A stretch of 13,086 nucleotides of DNA from Candidatus Roizmanbacteria bacterium CG_4_10_14_0_8_um_filter_39_9. Its GTDB lineage: Bacteria > Patescibacteriota > Microgenomatia > UBA1406 > GWC2-37-13. The DNA is taken from assembly GCA_002784505.1 (NCBI GenBank), contig PFLF01000112.1, positions 1 to 13,086 on the forward strand. The letters are read 5' to 3'. Position numbers and translations under genes: made by a program. Below the pieces are notes generated by a model. The model made no database searches, was not told where the DNA came from, and was given only the letters and a program-made list of their open reading frames with translations. Of this stretch, positions 6,068 to 13,086 are shown one piece after another. The number at the start of each line of letters is the position of its first letter. Positions within the stretch are counted from its first letter, which is position 1.

Positions 6068-7720
6068 ATGACCAAACTACGGTTTCTCTTATTCTTTTTT
6101 CTGGTTATGTATGTGGTCATTATTTTACGTTTGTTTTATCTTCAGGTTCTTAAGGAAAATCCATCTTCAGAATACTTAACTACGAGGCGGATTCCGGCCG
6201 CAAGGGGAAACATATTTGACCGAACAAATCAAACCCTGGCCACAAATCAAGTGGAATATAAACTTTTTGCGGAACCGAAAAAAGTCTCAGATATTGAGAT
6301 TGCAAATATAAAAATAGCGAGGGCGCTTAATGTTGAAGAATCAACCATTTCAGCACGGCTTGATAAAACAAAAGATTGGGTAGCGATCATGGGAGGTCTA
6401 TCAAGAAGTCAAAAAGATGCTATTGAAGCGCTGAAACTGTCAGGACTCGGCTTTGACGATGAGCCGACCAGATACTATCCGGAGGGGTCAACTGCCGCAC
6501 ATCTCATCGGATTTGTGGGGAAAAACAGTGAGGATGAGAGCGTCGGATATTTTGGGATAGAGGGATTTTATGACCAAGATTTGGGAGGGCTGCCTGGACT
6601 TATGAGATCCGACCGGGATCTTATCAATAGACCCATTTTTTTAGGCACACAGGAAAAAATTGATCCGGAAAACGGAAGAGATTTAGTGCTATCGATTGAT
6701 AAAACCGTCCAGGACATTGTGAAAAAAAAACTGAAAGAGGGAATAGACAAATACCATGCAAAAGACGGTTGCGCAATAATTGCCGATCCGGACACCATGG
6801 AAATTTTAGGACTATCATGTCTTCCCGACTTTGATCAGGAGAAATATTACGACTTTAACGAACAGTATTATAAAAATTCTGCAATTTCAAGTCTCTATGA
6901 GCCGGGATCAACATTTAAGCCGTTCATCATGGCGGCGGGAATAGAAGAAGGGGTTATAAGACCGGATACTATTTACCACGAAAAAGGTCCCGTTACCATC
7001 GGTGAGTACACCATTAAAACATGGAATAATACTTACGAAGGAGACATTACTCTTACCCGGGCGCTTGAAAAGTCTTCAAATGTGGCGATGACATACGTTG
7101 GAGAAAAACTCGGTAAAGATAAGTTGCTTGGATATCTGAAGAGCTATGGATTTGGAGAGCTTACTCATATTGACCTTCAGGGAGAGGTTGCCAATGCATT
7201 AAAACAGCAGAAAGATTGGTATCCTATAGACTATGCAACAGTAACATTCGGACAGGGAATTGCGGTCTCACCGATTCAAATGATACGGGCATTTGCGTCG
7301 CTTATAAACGGAGGCAACCTTTTGGAGCCCCACGTAGTCAAAAAGTTGATTAACGGGCAACAGGCTAAAGAGATCCAACCGCACGTAATAAGAAAAGTAA
7401 TCAGTAAGGAAACCTCGGATAAAATCAAAACCATGCTTGTTTCAACAATCGCAAACGGTGAAACGAAGTATCTACGTCCCGAAGGGTATGCAATCGGCGG
7501 CAAAACGGGCACTGCACAAATTGCGATTTCAGGCCACTATGACGCGTCAAAAACTCTTGCATCCTTTATTGGATTTTCACCAATAAAACACCCAAAATTT
7601 ATCGGTCTGGTTATTGTGAATGAGCCTAAGACCTCTCAGTGGGGCTCGGAAACTGCAGCCCCTATTTTTTTCCAAATAGCAAAGGAGCTTATAGTGTATT
7701 ATAATGTAACTCCGGAATGA
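6068..7720 (+). CDS. ftsI: Penicillin-binding protein, FtsI/PBP2-type transpeptidase
   Basis: A 550-residue class B PBP that cross-links peptidoglycan stem peptides at the septum. An N-terminal transmembrane helix (about 4-24) is followed by the pedestal domain containing R-G-N-I-F-D-R (46-52), then the transpeptidase domain. All three penicillin-binding motifs are present: STFK (S281 nucleophile, K284), SSN (336-338) and KTGT (479-482). FGQGIAVSPIQM (394-405) is another family mark. No PASTA domains follow; the protein ends soon after the transpeptidase domain. It follows the ftsL-like gene by 3 nt, with no Shine-Dalgarno, and FtsL and FtsI partner in the divisome. Position in the dcw cluster favours septal FtsI over an elongation PBP2. 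Confidence 0.95.
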   Translation: MTKLRFLLFFFLVMYVVIILRLFYLQVLKENPSSEYLTTRRIPAARGNIFDRTNQTLATNQVEYKLFAEPKKVSDIEIANIKIARALNVEESTISARLDKTKDWVAIMGGLSRSQKDAIEALKLSGLGFDDEPTRYYPEGSTAAHLIGFVGKNSEDESVGYFGIEGFYDQDLGGLPGLMRSDRDLINRPIFLGTQEKIDPENGRDLVLSIDKTVQDIVKKKLKEGIDKYHAKDGCAIIADPDTMEILGLSCLPDFDQEKYYDFNEQYYKNSAISSLYEPGSTFKPFIMAAGIEEGVIRPDTIYHEKGPVTIGEYTIKTWNNTYEGDITLTRALEKSSNVAMTYVGEKLGKDKLLGYLKSYGFGELTHIDLQGEVANALKQQKDWYPIDYATVTFGQGIAVSPIQMIRAFASLINGGNLLEPHVVKKLINGQQAKEIQPHVIRKVISKETSDKIKTMLVSTIANGETKYLRPEGYAIGGKTGTAQIAISGHYDASKTLASFIGFSPIKHPKFIGLVIVNEPKTSQWGSETAAPIFFQIAKELIVYYNVTPE

Positions 7721-7725
7721 GCGAA

Positions 7726-7749
7726 TGGTAGTTAGTAGTTGGTAGTTAG
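7726..7749 (+). repeat. Short tandem repeat TGGTAGTTAG between ftsI and murE
   Basis: TGGTAGTTAG occurs at 7726-7735 and again at 7740-7749, separated by TAGT, a 14-bp period made of GTAGTT-like sub-units. It fills most of the 37-bp gap, the largest gap in the rightward operon. No hairpin or promoter is apparent. Similar TAGTTAG/TGGTAGT strings occur as intergenic repeats in some other bacteria. AAAAGGA follows at 7750-7756 but ends 1 nt before the next ATG, too close for a normal Shine-Dalgarno. Confidence 0.75.
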
Positions 7750-7757
7750 AAAAGGAT

Positions 7758-8939
7758 ATGAAAAGAGGAATACAGAGTATTAAGAACGTGTATCATCTTT
7801 TGCGCGCATTATTGGCAAATATATTCTTCGGCTTTCCTAGCCGAAAATTACGGGTAATTGGGGTGACGGGAACAGACGGAAAGACAACGACAACTCACCT
7901 CATTTATCACATCCTTTGCTCCTCGGGCAAGAAAGTTTCGATGATTTCGACCATATTTGCAAAAATTGGCGAAAAGGAATATGACACGGGCTTTCATGTA
8001 ACGACTCCTGATGCCATATTGATCCCTAAATACTTAAAAATGGCTGCGGATCAAGGTCAAGCTTACTTTGTTCTGGAAACCACCTCCCATAGGCTTGATC
8101 AAAACCAACTTGCCGGGACACAGTTTGATATGGCAGTAATCACCAATATTACCCACGAACATCTTGATTACCATAAAACGATTAACGAGTATGCAAGGAC
8201 TAAAATGAAACTCATTCAAATGGCAAAAATAGGAATAGTAAATGTTGATGATAAAGTTACCAAGGAGTTTATCGCATCGCACGAAATGCGAAGCGTTATT
8301 AAGACGTATGGACTGAAGCGCAAAGCAGATTATTCTCACGATTTTCGTAGAGAAATCCCTGACCTTGCGGATTTTAATGCGTATAACTATTTGGCAGCAT
8401 ATGCGGTTTGTAGGGAGTTGGGAGTTTCGGATCAAGATATAAGAAAAGCATGTGCTACCTTTAGACTGCCAGCCGGAAGAATAGATATCGTGTATAAGAA
8501 AGACTTTATGGTTATTGTCGATTTCGCACACACCCCAAATGCAATTACCCTGATATTGGAGACGGTAAGAAAACAATATTTACGCAGCCCAGGTCGACTC
8601 ATTCATGTGTTTGGGTCAGCGGGACTCCGCGATCAATCTAAACGTTTTTCGATGGGGAAAGCAAGCGCAACCTATGCAAACATATCTTACATAACCGAAG
8701 AAGATTACCGGACGGAAGACCCACAGAAAATCGCAGACGAAATTGGAGCAGGGTTCGGAAAAAAACACTATTTCATTGAGCTTGACCGCGAGATCGCTAT
8801 TCAGAAAGCAATCAGCAGTGCAAAACCGAATGATGTGGTTATTATTACCGGTAAGGGTCATGAGAAAAGTTTATGCCGGGGCAAAACAGAACATCCCTGG
8901 GATGATGTGCTAATCACAAAAAAAATACTAAAGCTATGA
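7758..8939 (+). CDS. murE: MurE-type Mur ligase without the N-terminal domain
   Basis: A 393-residue ATP-dependent Mur ligase, most like MurE, which adds the third residue to UDP-MurNAc-dipeptide. The central ATPase domain begins almost at once: VIGVTGTDGKTTTTHL (33-48, P-loop), LETTSHRL (106-113), NITHEHLDYHKTINEYARTK (130-149; K149 matches the carbamylated Lys). The C-terminal domain has DFAHTPNAI (255-263) and ITGKGHEKS (363-371). MurE is normally about 490 residues with a UDP-substrate-binding N-terminal domain of about 100; here only about 30 residues precede the P-loop, including a hydrophobic stretch (LLRALLANIFFGFP, 14-27). The amino-acid-specificity motif DNPR is EDYR (315-318), so the third residue cannot be predicted. 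It ends in an ATGA overlap with pgeF. Gene symbol is by family; exact reaction uncertain. Confidence 0.8.
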   Translation: MKRGIQSIKNVYHLLRALLANIFFGFPSRKLRVIGVTGTDGKTTTTHLIYHILCSSGKKVSMISTIFAKIGEKEYDTGFHVTTPDAILIPKYLKMAADQGQAYFVLETTSHRLDQNQLAGTQFDMAVITNITHEHLDYHKTINEYARTKMKLIQMAKIGIVNVDDKVTKEFIASHEMRSVIKTYGLKRKADYSHDFRREIPDLADFNAYNYLAAYAVCRELGVSDQDIRKACATFRLPAGRIDIVYKKDFMVIVDFAHTPNAITLILETVRKQYLRSPGRLIHVFGSAGLRDQSKRFSMGKASATYANISYITEEDYRTEDPQKIADEIGAGFGKKHYFIELDREIAIQKAISSAKPNDVVIITGKGHEKSLCRGKTEHPWDDVLITKKILKL

Positions 8940-9682
8940 TTCAATATCAAAAGCAAAACAATATGTTTTTCTCAACCCTCATAAACGGAGGGAGCGTATT
9001 CTCGGGGTATACGGAGCGCAGTGTAGGAGATGGACGCCATGCTGATGTTATTTTGTCATATTTACGAATAAATCAAGTTATATTTAAAAAGCTCGTGTTA
9101 CTTGAACAAATTCATTCTTCTAATATTGTTTTTTTTAAAAATGAGAACATGTCCGAGATTGAACGACTTCCTGAGGTTGACGGAGTAGTGTCATCAGATC
9201 GTCAGATTGTGTTTGCAATACGTACTGCAGACTGCATCCCGATACTGTATAAAGATGCGGCAACCGGGCTCATAGGTATATCTCATAACGGATGGAGGGG
9301 AACATTCAAAAAAATCAGTCAGCATATACTGGATGAGATGGTCAAAAGAGGAAGTGATATGTCACAGATCAGAGTAGCGATTGGACCGGGAATCGGGTCA
9401 TGTTGCTATGATATTGAAGAGGATAGACATATTGAATTTTTGGAAGAGTTTGGAGAAGATTTTCATTCTTTTCCTATGAGAGGGGGAAGACGTTACTTGA
9501 ACCTGCTGAAACTGAACGTTGCACTTTTAATTCGGGCAGGGCTTCCTCTTTCAAACATAGATTTTTTTCCTTTCTGTACCTCCTGTCATAAGGAAAAGTT
9601 TTTTTCATTCAGACGCGATTACAAAAAACATCATGATCAGTTTGGAGAAATGTTCAGCTTTATTATAAATAATGAAGGGTAA
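8936..9682 (+). CDS. pgeF: Peptidoglycan editing factor PgeF / YfiH-family protein
   Basis: A 248-residue protein of the multicopper-oxidase-like (DUF152, YfiH/YlmD) family. In E. coli the member YfiH (PgeF) hydrolyses UDP-MurNAc-L-Ser to correct MurC errors; other members have purine nucleoside phosphorylase or adenosine deaminase activity. The metal/active-site residues are present: QIHSSN with H60, RTADCIPI with C100 (96-103) and HNGWRG with H117 (117-122), then GPGIGSCCY (150-158) and FCTSCHKEKFFSFRRD (213-228). No signal peptide, so cytoplasmic. The start at ATG 8936 is supported by the ATGA overlap with the MurE-type gene; Met10 is a less likely alternative. Its place 5 nt before murC strongly favours the editing role. 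Confidence 0.9.
   Translation: MIQYQKQNNMFFSTLINGGSVFSGYTERSVGDGRHADVILSYLRINQVIFKKLVLLEQIHSSNIVFFKNENMSEIERLPEVDGVVSSDRQIVFAIRTADCIPILYKDAATGLIGISHNGWRGTFKKISQHILDEMVKRGSDMSQIRVAIGPGIGSCCYDIEEDRHIEFLEEFGEDFHSFPMRGGRRYLNLLKLNVALLIRAGLPLSNIDFFPFCTSCHKEKFFSFRRDYKKHHDQFGEMFSFIINNEG
9675..9679 (+). promoter_or_regulatory. Ribosome binding site of murC
   Basis: AAGGG within TGAAGGG at the very end of pgeF lies 8 nt before the murC ATG (9688). It is one of the few clear Shine-Dalgarno sites in this window and fixes the murC start. Confidence 0.6.
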
Positions 9683-9687
9683 CAGAT

Positions 9688-11106
9688 ATGCTTAATAAAA
9701 CAAGAAATATTTTTATTGTTGGAATAAAAGGTGCGGCAATGTCAAATCTTGCAGTAATGCTCAAGCAGTTAGGGCACCGGGTATCCGGGTGCGATGTGGA
9801 AGAAGAATTTATTACCGACGATATATTGAGGAGGTACAAGATACCAGTCTCGGTAGGATTCAACACGTCGCAACTAGGCACAAAAATTGATCTCATCACC
9901 TATTCAGCTGCACATAACGGTCAGGACAATCCGATAGTCAAAGAAGGTGTAAAAAGGGGCATAATTGTTTTATCACAGGCTGTTTTATTGAGCGAGATTA
10001 TGGATCTGTTTCCGATTCGGATAGCGGTGTGCGGATGTCATGGGAAAACGACGACGACTTCGCTTCTTACATTTGCTCTAAAAAATCTTGAAGCTGCACC
10101 CAGCCATATGATCGGAGCCCCTTTTTTTAATGAAATTCCGGGAGGCGCGATTGACGGAAAAAAATATATAGTAGTTGAAGCGGATGAGTATGGTATTGAT
10201 CCGCCGAGGAATAAAAAAGCAAAGTTTCTTGAATTGAATCCCACACACACCCTCTGCACTAATATTGACTATGATCATCCGGATGTGTATGCCTCCATTG
10301 AAGAGACAAAAAAAACCTTTCTCTCTTTTTTTCGGCAGGGAAAACTGTATCTATGTGCAGATGATCCAAACATAAATTCACTTATCCCACATCTGACCCA
10401 ACCCATAAAAACTTTTGGATTTTCAAAAGATGCGAGCCTTCACGTAACTACTTACGCATCCGGTGAGACCAAAACAACATTCAATGTAACCTATGATCGT
10501 CACAATCTGGGAGAATTTGTTATCTCCCTTTTTGGTGAGAAAAATATTTCCAATGCCGCAGGGGTGATACTTATACTTCTTGATCTGGGCTTTTCAGTTG
10601 ATCTTATAAAAAAAGCAATTGTGGGATTCATCGGGGTCAAACGGAGGAGCGAATTATTGCACAGCGCAAATGATATTTTATTGATTGATGACTATGGTCA
10701 TCACCCCTCGGAAATTGCCGCGACCATCTCTTCTCTTCGTTCACGGTTTCCTCATAAACGGATTATTGTCCTTTTTCAGCCTCATACATTTTCACGGACA
10801 GAAATTCTCAAGCACGATTTCGCTGTGAGCTTAAGTCGTGCAGACATAGTACTTGTTGCCCCTATTTTCGCATCTGCCCGGGAGAATTCCGACAAAACCT
10901 CGGTAAGTTCAAAAAGCATAGAACAGGAAGCTGTCGGCATAGGAAATAATAATGTTATCGGGTACGCGTCAAAAGCAGACGTTCTCGTAAAACTGCAAAG
11001 CATCATAAAGCGAAACGATGTCGTTTTGACGCTCGGAGCGGGGGATATTTACAAGCTAAAAGATGATATAATTAAGATCATTCAGCGTGCAACTTGTAAG
11101 GTGTAG
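9688..11106 (+). CDS. murC: UDP-N-acetylmuramate--L-alanine ligase MurC
   Basis: A 472-residue three-domain Mur ligase that attaches the first amino acid, usually L-Ala, to UDP-MurNAc with ATP. The N-terminal Rossmann domain carries FIVGIKGAAMS (9-19; the usual motif is GIGGxGMS). CGCHGKTTTTSL (115-126) is the P-loop, EADEY (164-168) and TNIDYDHPDVY (191-201) are central-domain motifs, and GVKRRSELL (316-324), DDYGHHPSEI (334-343) and FQPHTFSRT (363-371) mark the C-terminal domain. Length is normal for MurC. An insertion of polar residues (IDPPRNKKAKF, 170-180) follows the EADEY motif, where MurC usually runs straight into the S-F-L motif. It has a Shine-Dalgarno site inside pgeF and is followed by murB after 17 nt. 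Mpl is an alternative, but the length, single copy and context support MurC. Confidence 0.93.
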   Translation: MLNKTRNIFIVGIKGAAMSNLAVMLKQLGHRVSGCDVEEEFITDDILRRYKIPVSVGFNTSQLGTKIDLITYSAAHNGQDNPIVKEGVKRGIIVLSQAVLLSEIMDLFPIRIAVCGCHGKTTTTSLLTFALKNLEAAPSHMIGAPFFNEIPGGAIDGKKYIVVEADEYGIDPPRNKKAKFLELNPTHTLCTNIDYDHPDVYASIEETKKTFLSFFRQGKLYLCADDPNINSLIPHLTQPIKTFGFSKDASLHVTTYASGETKTTFNVTYDRHNLGEFVISLFGEKNISNAAGVILILLDLGFSVDLIKKAIVGFIGVKRRSELLHSANDILLIDDYGHHPSEIAATISSLRSRFPHKRIIVLFQPHTFSRTEILKHDFAVSLSRADIVLVAPIFASARENSDKTSVSSKSIEQEAVGIGNNNVIGYASKADVLVKLQSIIKRNDVVLTLGAGDIYKLKDDIIKIIQRATCKV

Positions 11107-11123
11107 CGTTTAAGCATATATTT

Positions 11124-12071
11124 ATGGACGTATATTCAATTTTAACAAAGGAACTGGGTGTGGGTAAAATAAAACACGAGAAGGATCTTTTTACCTCGCT
11201 GACGCTTCGAACACACACCATAGCTGAATTTTATTTCGAGGCAAGGTCAAAAGTTGAGCTCATCAATTCAATATCGGTTTGCCTCGCAAACGAAATATCA
11301 TTTACTCTTATTGGCGGGGGCTCAAATATAGTCTTTAAATCTTCCCGCGTTATGGGGCTTACAATTAAAAATTGTTATGAAAAAATACAAGTAATGCAAG
11401 AGGATGAAGATACGGTAGATCTTCTTGTTTCATCAGGATACATTGTTTCCCGACTAATCTCATCCACCGTTGAAAAAGGATGGGCGGGGTTTGAGTATCA
11501 TAAGGGACTACCCGGGACAGTAGGAGGAGCAATCTTTATGAATTCTAAGTGGATGAAGCCGGAAAGTTATTTTGGGGACTGTCTGATAAGGGCTGATATT
11601 ATAGACTTAAAGGGAATGGTGCGTACCGTCGCTCGGAGCTATTTTAAGTTTGCATATGATTTTAGTATTTTGCAAAAAACAGGAGAAAGGTTTATTGAAG
11701 GAGTATTTAAGATGAAAAAGGAGGACCCTGAAAAGCTGCAGCGACGTGCAGATGATGCTTTGGCCTATCGAAAACTTACACAGCCATTTGGGGTTGCAAC
11801 CGCAGGGTGTTTTTTTAGAAACATTTCCGAAGACGATAAAAGGAGGCTACATCTGAAAACAACCTCATCGGGCTATCTGATTGATCAATGTGGTTTAAAA
11901 AAATATCGAATTGGTGATTTTGAAGTTTCACCGATTCATGCGAATTTTATTGTGAATGTGGGAAAGCACGTATCAAGAAGTGAGGATTTGATAGAATTAG
12001 TGACATATATAAAGCTCAAAGTCAAGGAAAAGTACCATATCGATTTAATCGAGGAAGTTGCAATAACATAA
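11124..12071 (+). CDS. murB: UDP-N-acetylenolpyruvoylglucosamine reductase MurB
   Basis: A 315-residue FAD-dependent reductase that uses NADPH to convert UDP-GlcNAc-enolpyruvate to UDP-MurNAc. FAD-binding motifs TLIGGGSNIV (61-70) and KGLPGTVGGAIFMNS (127-141) are intact. In the C-terminal part, AGCFFRN (227-233) matches the AGSxFKN motif with Cys229 in place of the usual proton-donor Ser. The YRxS motif reads YDFS (178-181), so the substrate-contacting Arg (R159 in E. coli) is replaced by Asp. LIEEV (308-312) matches LEPEV, with E311 as the conserved Glu. Length and the absence of a large extra loop fit a type II MurB. No Shine-Dalgarno. It lies between murC (17 nt) and murA (3 nt), a complete UDP-MurNAc supply block. 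Confidence 0.92.
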   Translation: MDVYSILTKELGVGKIKHEKDLFTSLTLRTHTIAEFYFEARSKVELINSISVCLANEISFTLIGGGSNIVFKSSRVMGLTIKNCYEKIQVMQEDEDTVDLLVSSGYIVSRLISSTVEKGWAGFEYHKGLPGTVGGAIFMNSKWMKPESYFGDCLIRADIIDLKGMVRTVARSYFKFAYDFSILQKTGERFIEGVFKMKKEDPEKLQRRADDALAYRKLTQPFGVATAGCFFRNISEDDKRRLHLKTTSSGYLIDQCGLKKYRIGDFEVSPIHANFIVNVGKHVSRSEDLIELVTYIKLKVKEKYHIDLIEEVAIT

Positions 12072-12074
12072 ACG

Positions 12075-13086
12075 ATGGAAGATGCATTTATTATTTCCGG
12101 CGGTAAACCATTAAAAGGAGAGGTTAGTCTGTCCGGAGCAAAAAATGTGGCCTTAAAGGCGGTTGTTGCAGCACTATTGTTTGAAGGAAGAGTTACTCTC
12201 AAAAATATACCAAGAATCAGGGATATTTTTGAACTGTTACATCTTATCCAAACCTTAGGAGGAAAGGCTGAGTTTGTTGACAGCAATACCGTTCTTATCG
12301 ACTCCTCTGATTTAAAAGGAAACAAGCTTGATTTTTTATATGCATCAAAAATTCGTGTTTCATTTATGTTGTTTGCTCCGCTGCTTTATCGTTTCAAAAA
12401 AGCATCAATTCCCAATCCAGGAGGGTGCAGGATTGGGGCACGACCAATCGATCGAATTGTAAAGGGTATGGAGGATTTAGGGATTGAGGTTTCCTACAAC
12501 TCAGAAACCGGTTATTATTTGGCACGTTTAAAAAATAAGCCCGCAGGCACATATCGGTTTGAAAAGCCTTCGCACACGGGGACTGAACTCATGATTCTTC
12601 TTTCGGTATTCTGCAAGGACACAATTACGATTAACAACTGTGCGCTGGAGCCCGAAATAGATGACCTTATATCATTCCTGAATAGCGGAGGTGCAGATAT
12701 CAAGAGGGTGGGTATGGACATCGTTATAAATGGAGTTGATAAATTGGTGCAAAAAGAACCATATCAAATAGTTTCGGATCGTAATGAGGCGGTTACTTAT
12801 GCGGTGCTCGCAATCGTCACAAAAGGGGATATTACCCTTGGTGCAATTCCAGAAGATTACATGAAAACGTTCAATGACACACTGATCAAAATCGGAGCAG
12901 GTGTTGAAAAAAGGAAAGAAAATCATTGGAGATATTTTTATAAGGGAGCTCTTTGCGCCCATGATATTCTAACCGATGTGCATCCCGGCTTTATGACAGA
13001 TTGGCAACCTAATTTTGCCGTCATGATGACGCAGGCCGAAGGAACCTCAATAATTCATGAACGGGTATTTGAAAATAGATTTTCCT
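12075..13086 (+). CDS. murA: UDP-N-acetylglucosamine 1-carboxyvinyltransferase MurA (3' end outside window)
   Basis: An open frame from ATG 12075, 3 nt after the murB stop, runs to the window end without a stop: 337 residues of an expected 415-430, so the C-terminal fifth is missing only because of the window. MurA transfers enolpyruvate from PEP to UDP-GlcNAc, the first committed step of peptidoglycan synthesis. Motifs: LSGAKNVALKA (19-29, with the substrate-binding K23 and N24), PNPGGCRIGARPIDRI (113-128), SDRNEAVTYAV, and near the edge FMTDWQPNF and TQAEGTSIIHERVFENRF. The catalytic Cys is present (C118, equal to E. coli C115), the fosfomycin-sensitive type rather than the Asp variant. No Shine-Dalgarno; probably translated by coupling to murB. 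Confidence 0.95.
   Translation, partial: MEDAFIISGGKPLKGEVSLSGAKNVALKAVVAALLFEGRVTLKNIPRIRDIFELLHLIQTLGGKAEFVDSNTVLIDSSDLKGNKLDFLYASKIRVSFMLFAPLLYRFKKASIPNPGGCRIGARPIDRIVKGMEDLGIEVSYNSETGYYLARLKNKPAGTYRFEKPSHTGTELMILLSVFCKDTITINNCALEPEIDDLISFLNSGGADIKRVGMDIVINGVDKLVQKEPYQIVSDRNEAVTYAVLAIVTKGDITLGAIPEDYMKTFNDTLIKIGAGVEKRKENHWRYFYKGALCAHDILTDVHPGFMTDWQPNFAVMMTQAEGTSIIHERVFENRFS

Noticed and set aside
6068..7720. Elongation-specific PBP2 or sporulation SpoVD instead of FtsI
   Set aside because: Position right after the ftsL-like gene in the dcw cluster favours septal FtsI; there is no PASTA domain and no sign of sporulation genes.
9688..11106. Mpl (murein-tripeptide recycling ligase) instead of MurC
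   Set aside because: EADEY followed by TNIDYDHPD is compatible with both, but the length, the pgeF partner and the murB-murA neighbours make biosynthetic MurC more likely.
11107..11123. Promoter between murC and murB (TATATTT at 11117-11123)
   Set aside because: The AT-rich string ends right at the ATG and no -35 stands at the proper distance; 17 nt is a normal operon spacer.
1..13086. Defence system, CRISPR array, mobile element, tRNA or rRNA
   Set aside because: No repeat-spacer pattern, transposase, integrase, inverted-repeat ends, nuclease/toxin motifs or RNA-gene signatures are visible; nearly every base is taken up by wall and division genes.

Overview
The window reads as one compact stretch of bacterial chromosome devoted almost entirely to cell-wall synthesis and division. 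It is low to moderate in GC with A-rich codons. Genes are tightly packed, several start in ATGA overlaps, and few have a recognisable Shine-Dalgarno site. TGA is used as a normal stop (nudix, deoA-like, mraZ, rsmH), so the recoded TGA=Gly genetic code is excluded. Shortened enzymes (a MurE-type ligase without its N-terminal domain, an AMP/thymidine phosphorylase without its N-terminal domain, a 277-residue RsmH), the phosphorylase type and the gene mix suggest a Candidate Phyla Radiation (Patescibacteria, perhaps Microgenomates-like) bacterium. This placement is inference from style, not from a marker gene.

Left part (1-4502), read leftward: murJ (lipid II flippase) - a deoA/AMP-phosphorylase-type gene - mltG (endolytic murein transglycosylase) - a NUDIX hydrolase. 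These overlap or nearly touch and form one probable operon. Beyond its last stop, on the same strand, lies a compact unit at 75-155: an extended -10 promoter, two GNRA-tetraloop hairpins and a U-tract. It could be a small RNA, a leader/attenuator of a gene beyond the window edge, or simply the operon terminator with a fortuitous promoter.

Right part (4547-13086), read rightward: a dcw (division and cell wall) cluster, mraZ - rsmH - ftsL-like - ftsI - short murE-type ligase - pgeF - murC - murB - murA (cut by the window end). A promoter lies in the 44-bp divergent gap. It carries two tandem 10-bp repeats that look like an MraZ operator and sit over the -10 box, so MraZ probably autoregulates the cluster, and the transcript is probably almost leaderless. 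murF, murD, mraY, ftsW and murG are not between murE and murC/B, where a classical dcw cluster has several of them.

The genes fit together functionally. MurA and MurB make UDP-MurNAc; MurC adds the first amino acid; PgeF, encoded directly before murC, is of the family that removes wrongly added L-Ser; the MurE-type ligase extends the stem peptide; MurJ flips lipid II; FtsI cross-links at the septum with FtsL-type support; MltG cuts nascent glycan. I see no wholly new system, mobile element, CRISPR array, tRNA or rRNA. The points worth a second look are the RNA-like element at the left edge, the MraZ operator, the domain-trimmed MurE and phosphorylase, altered active-site residues in MurB, and the PgeF-MurC pairing.
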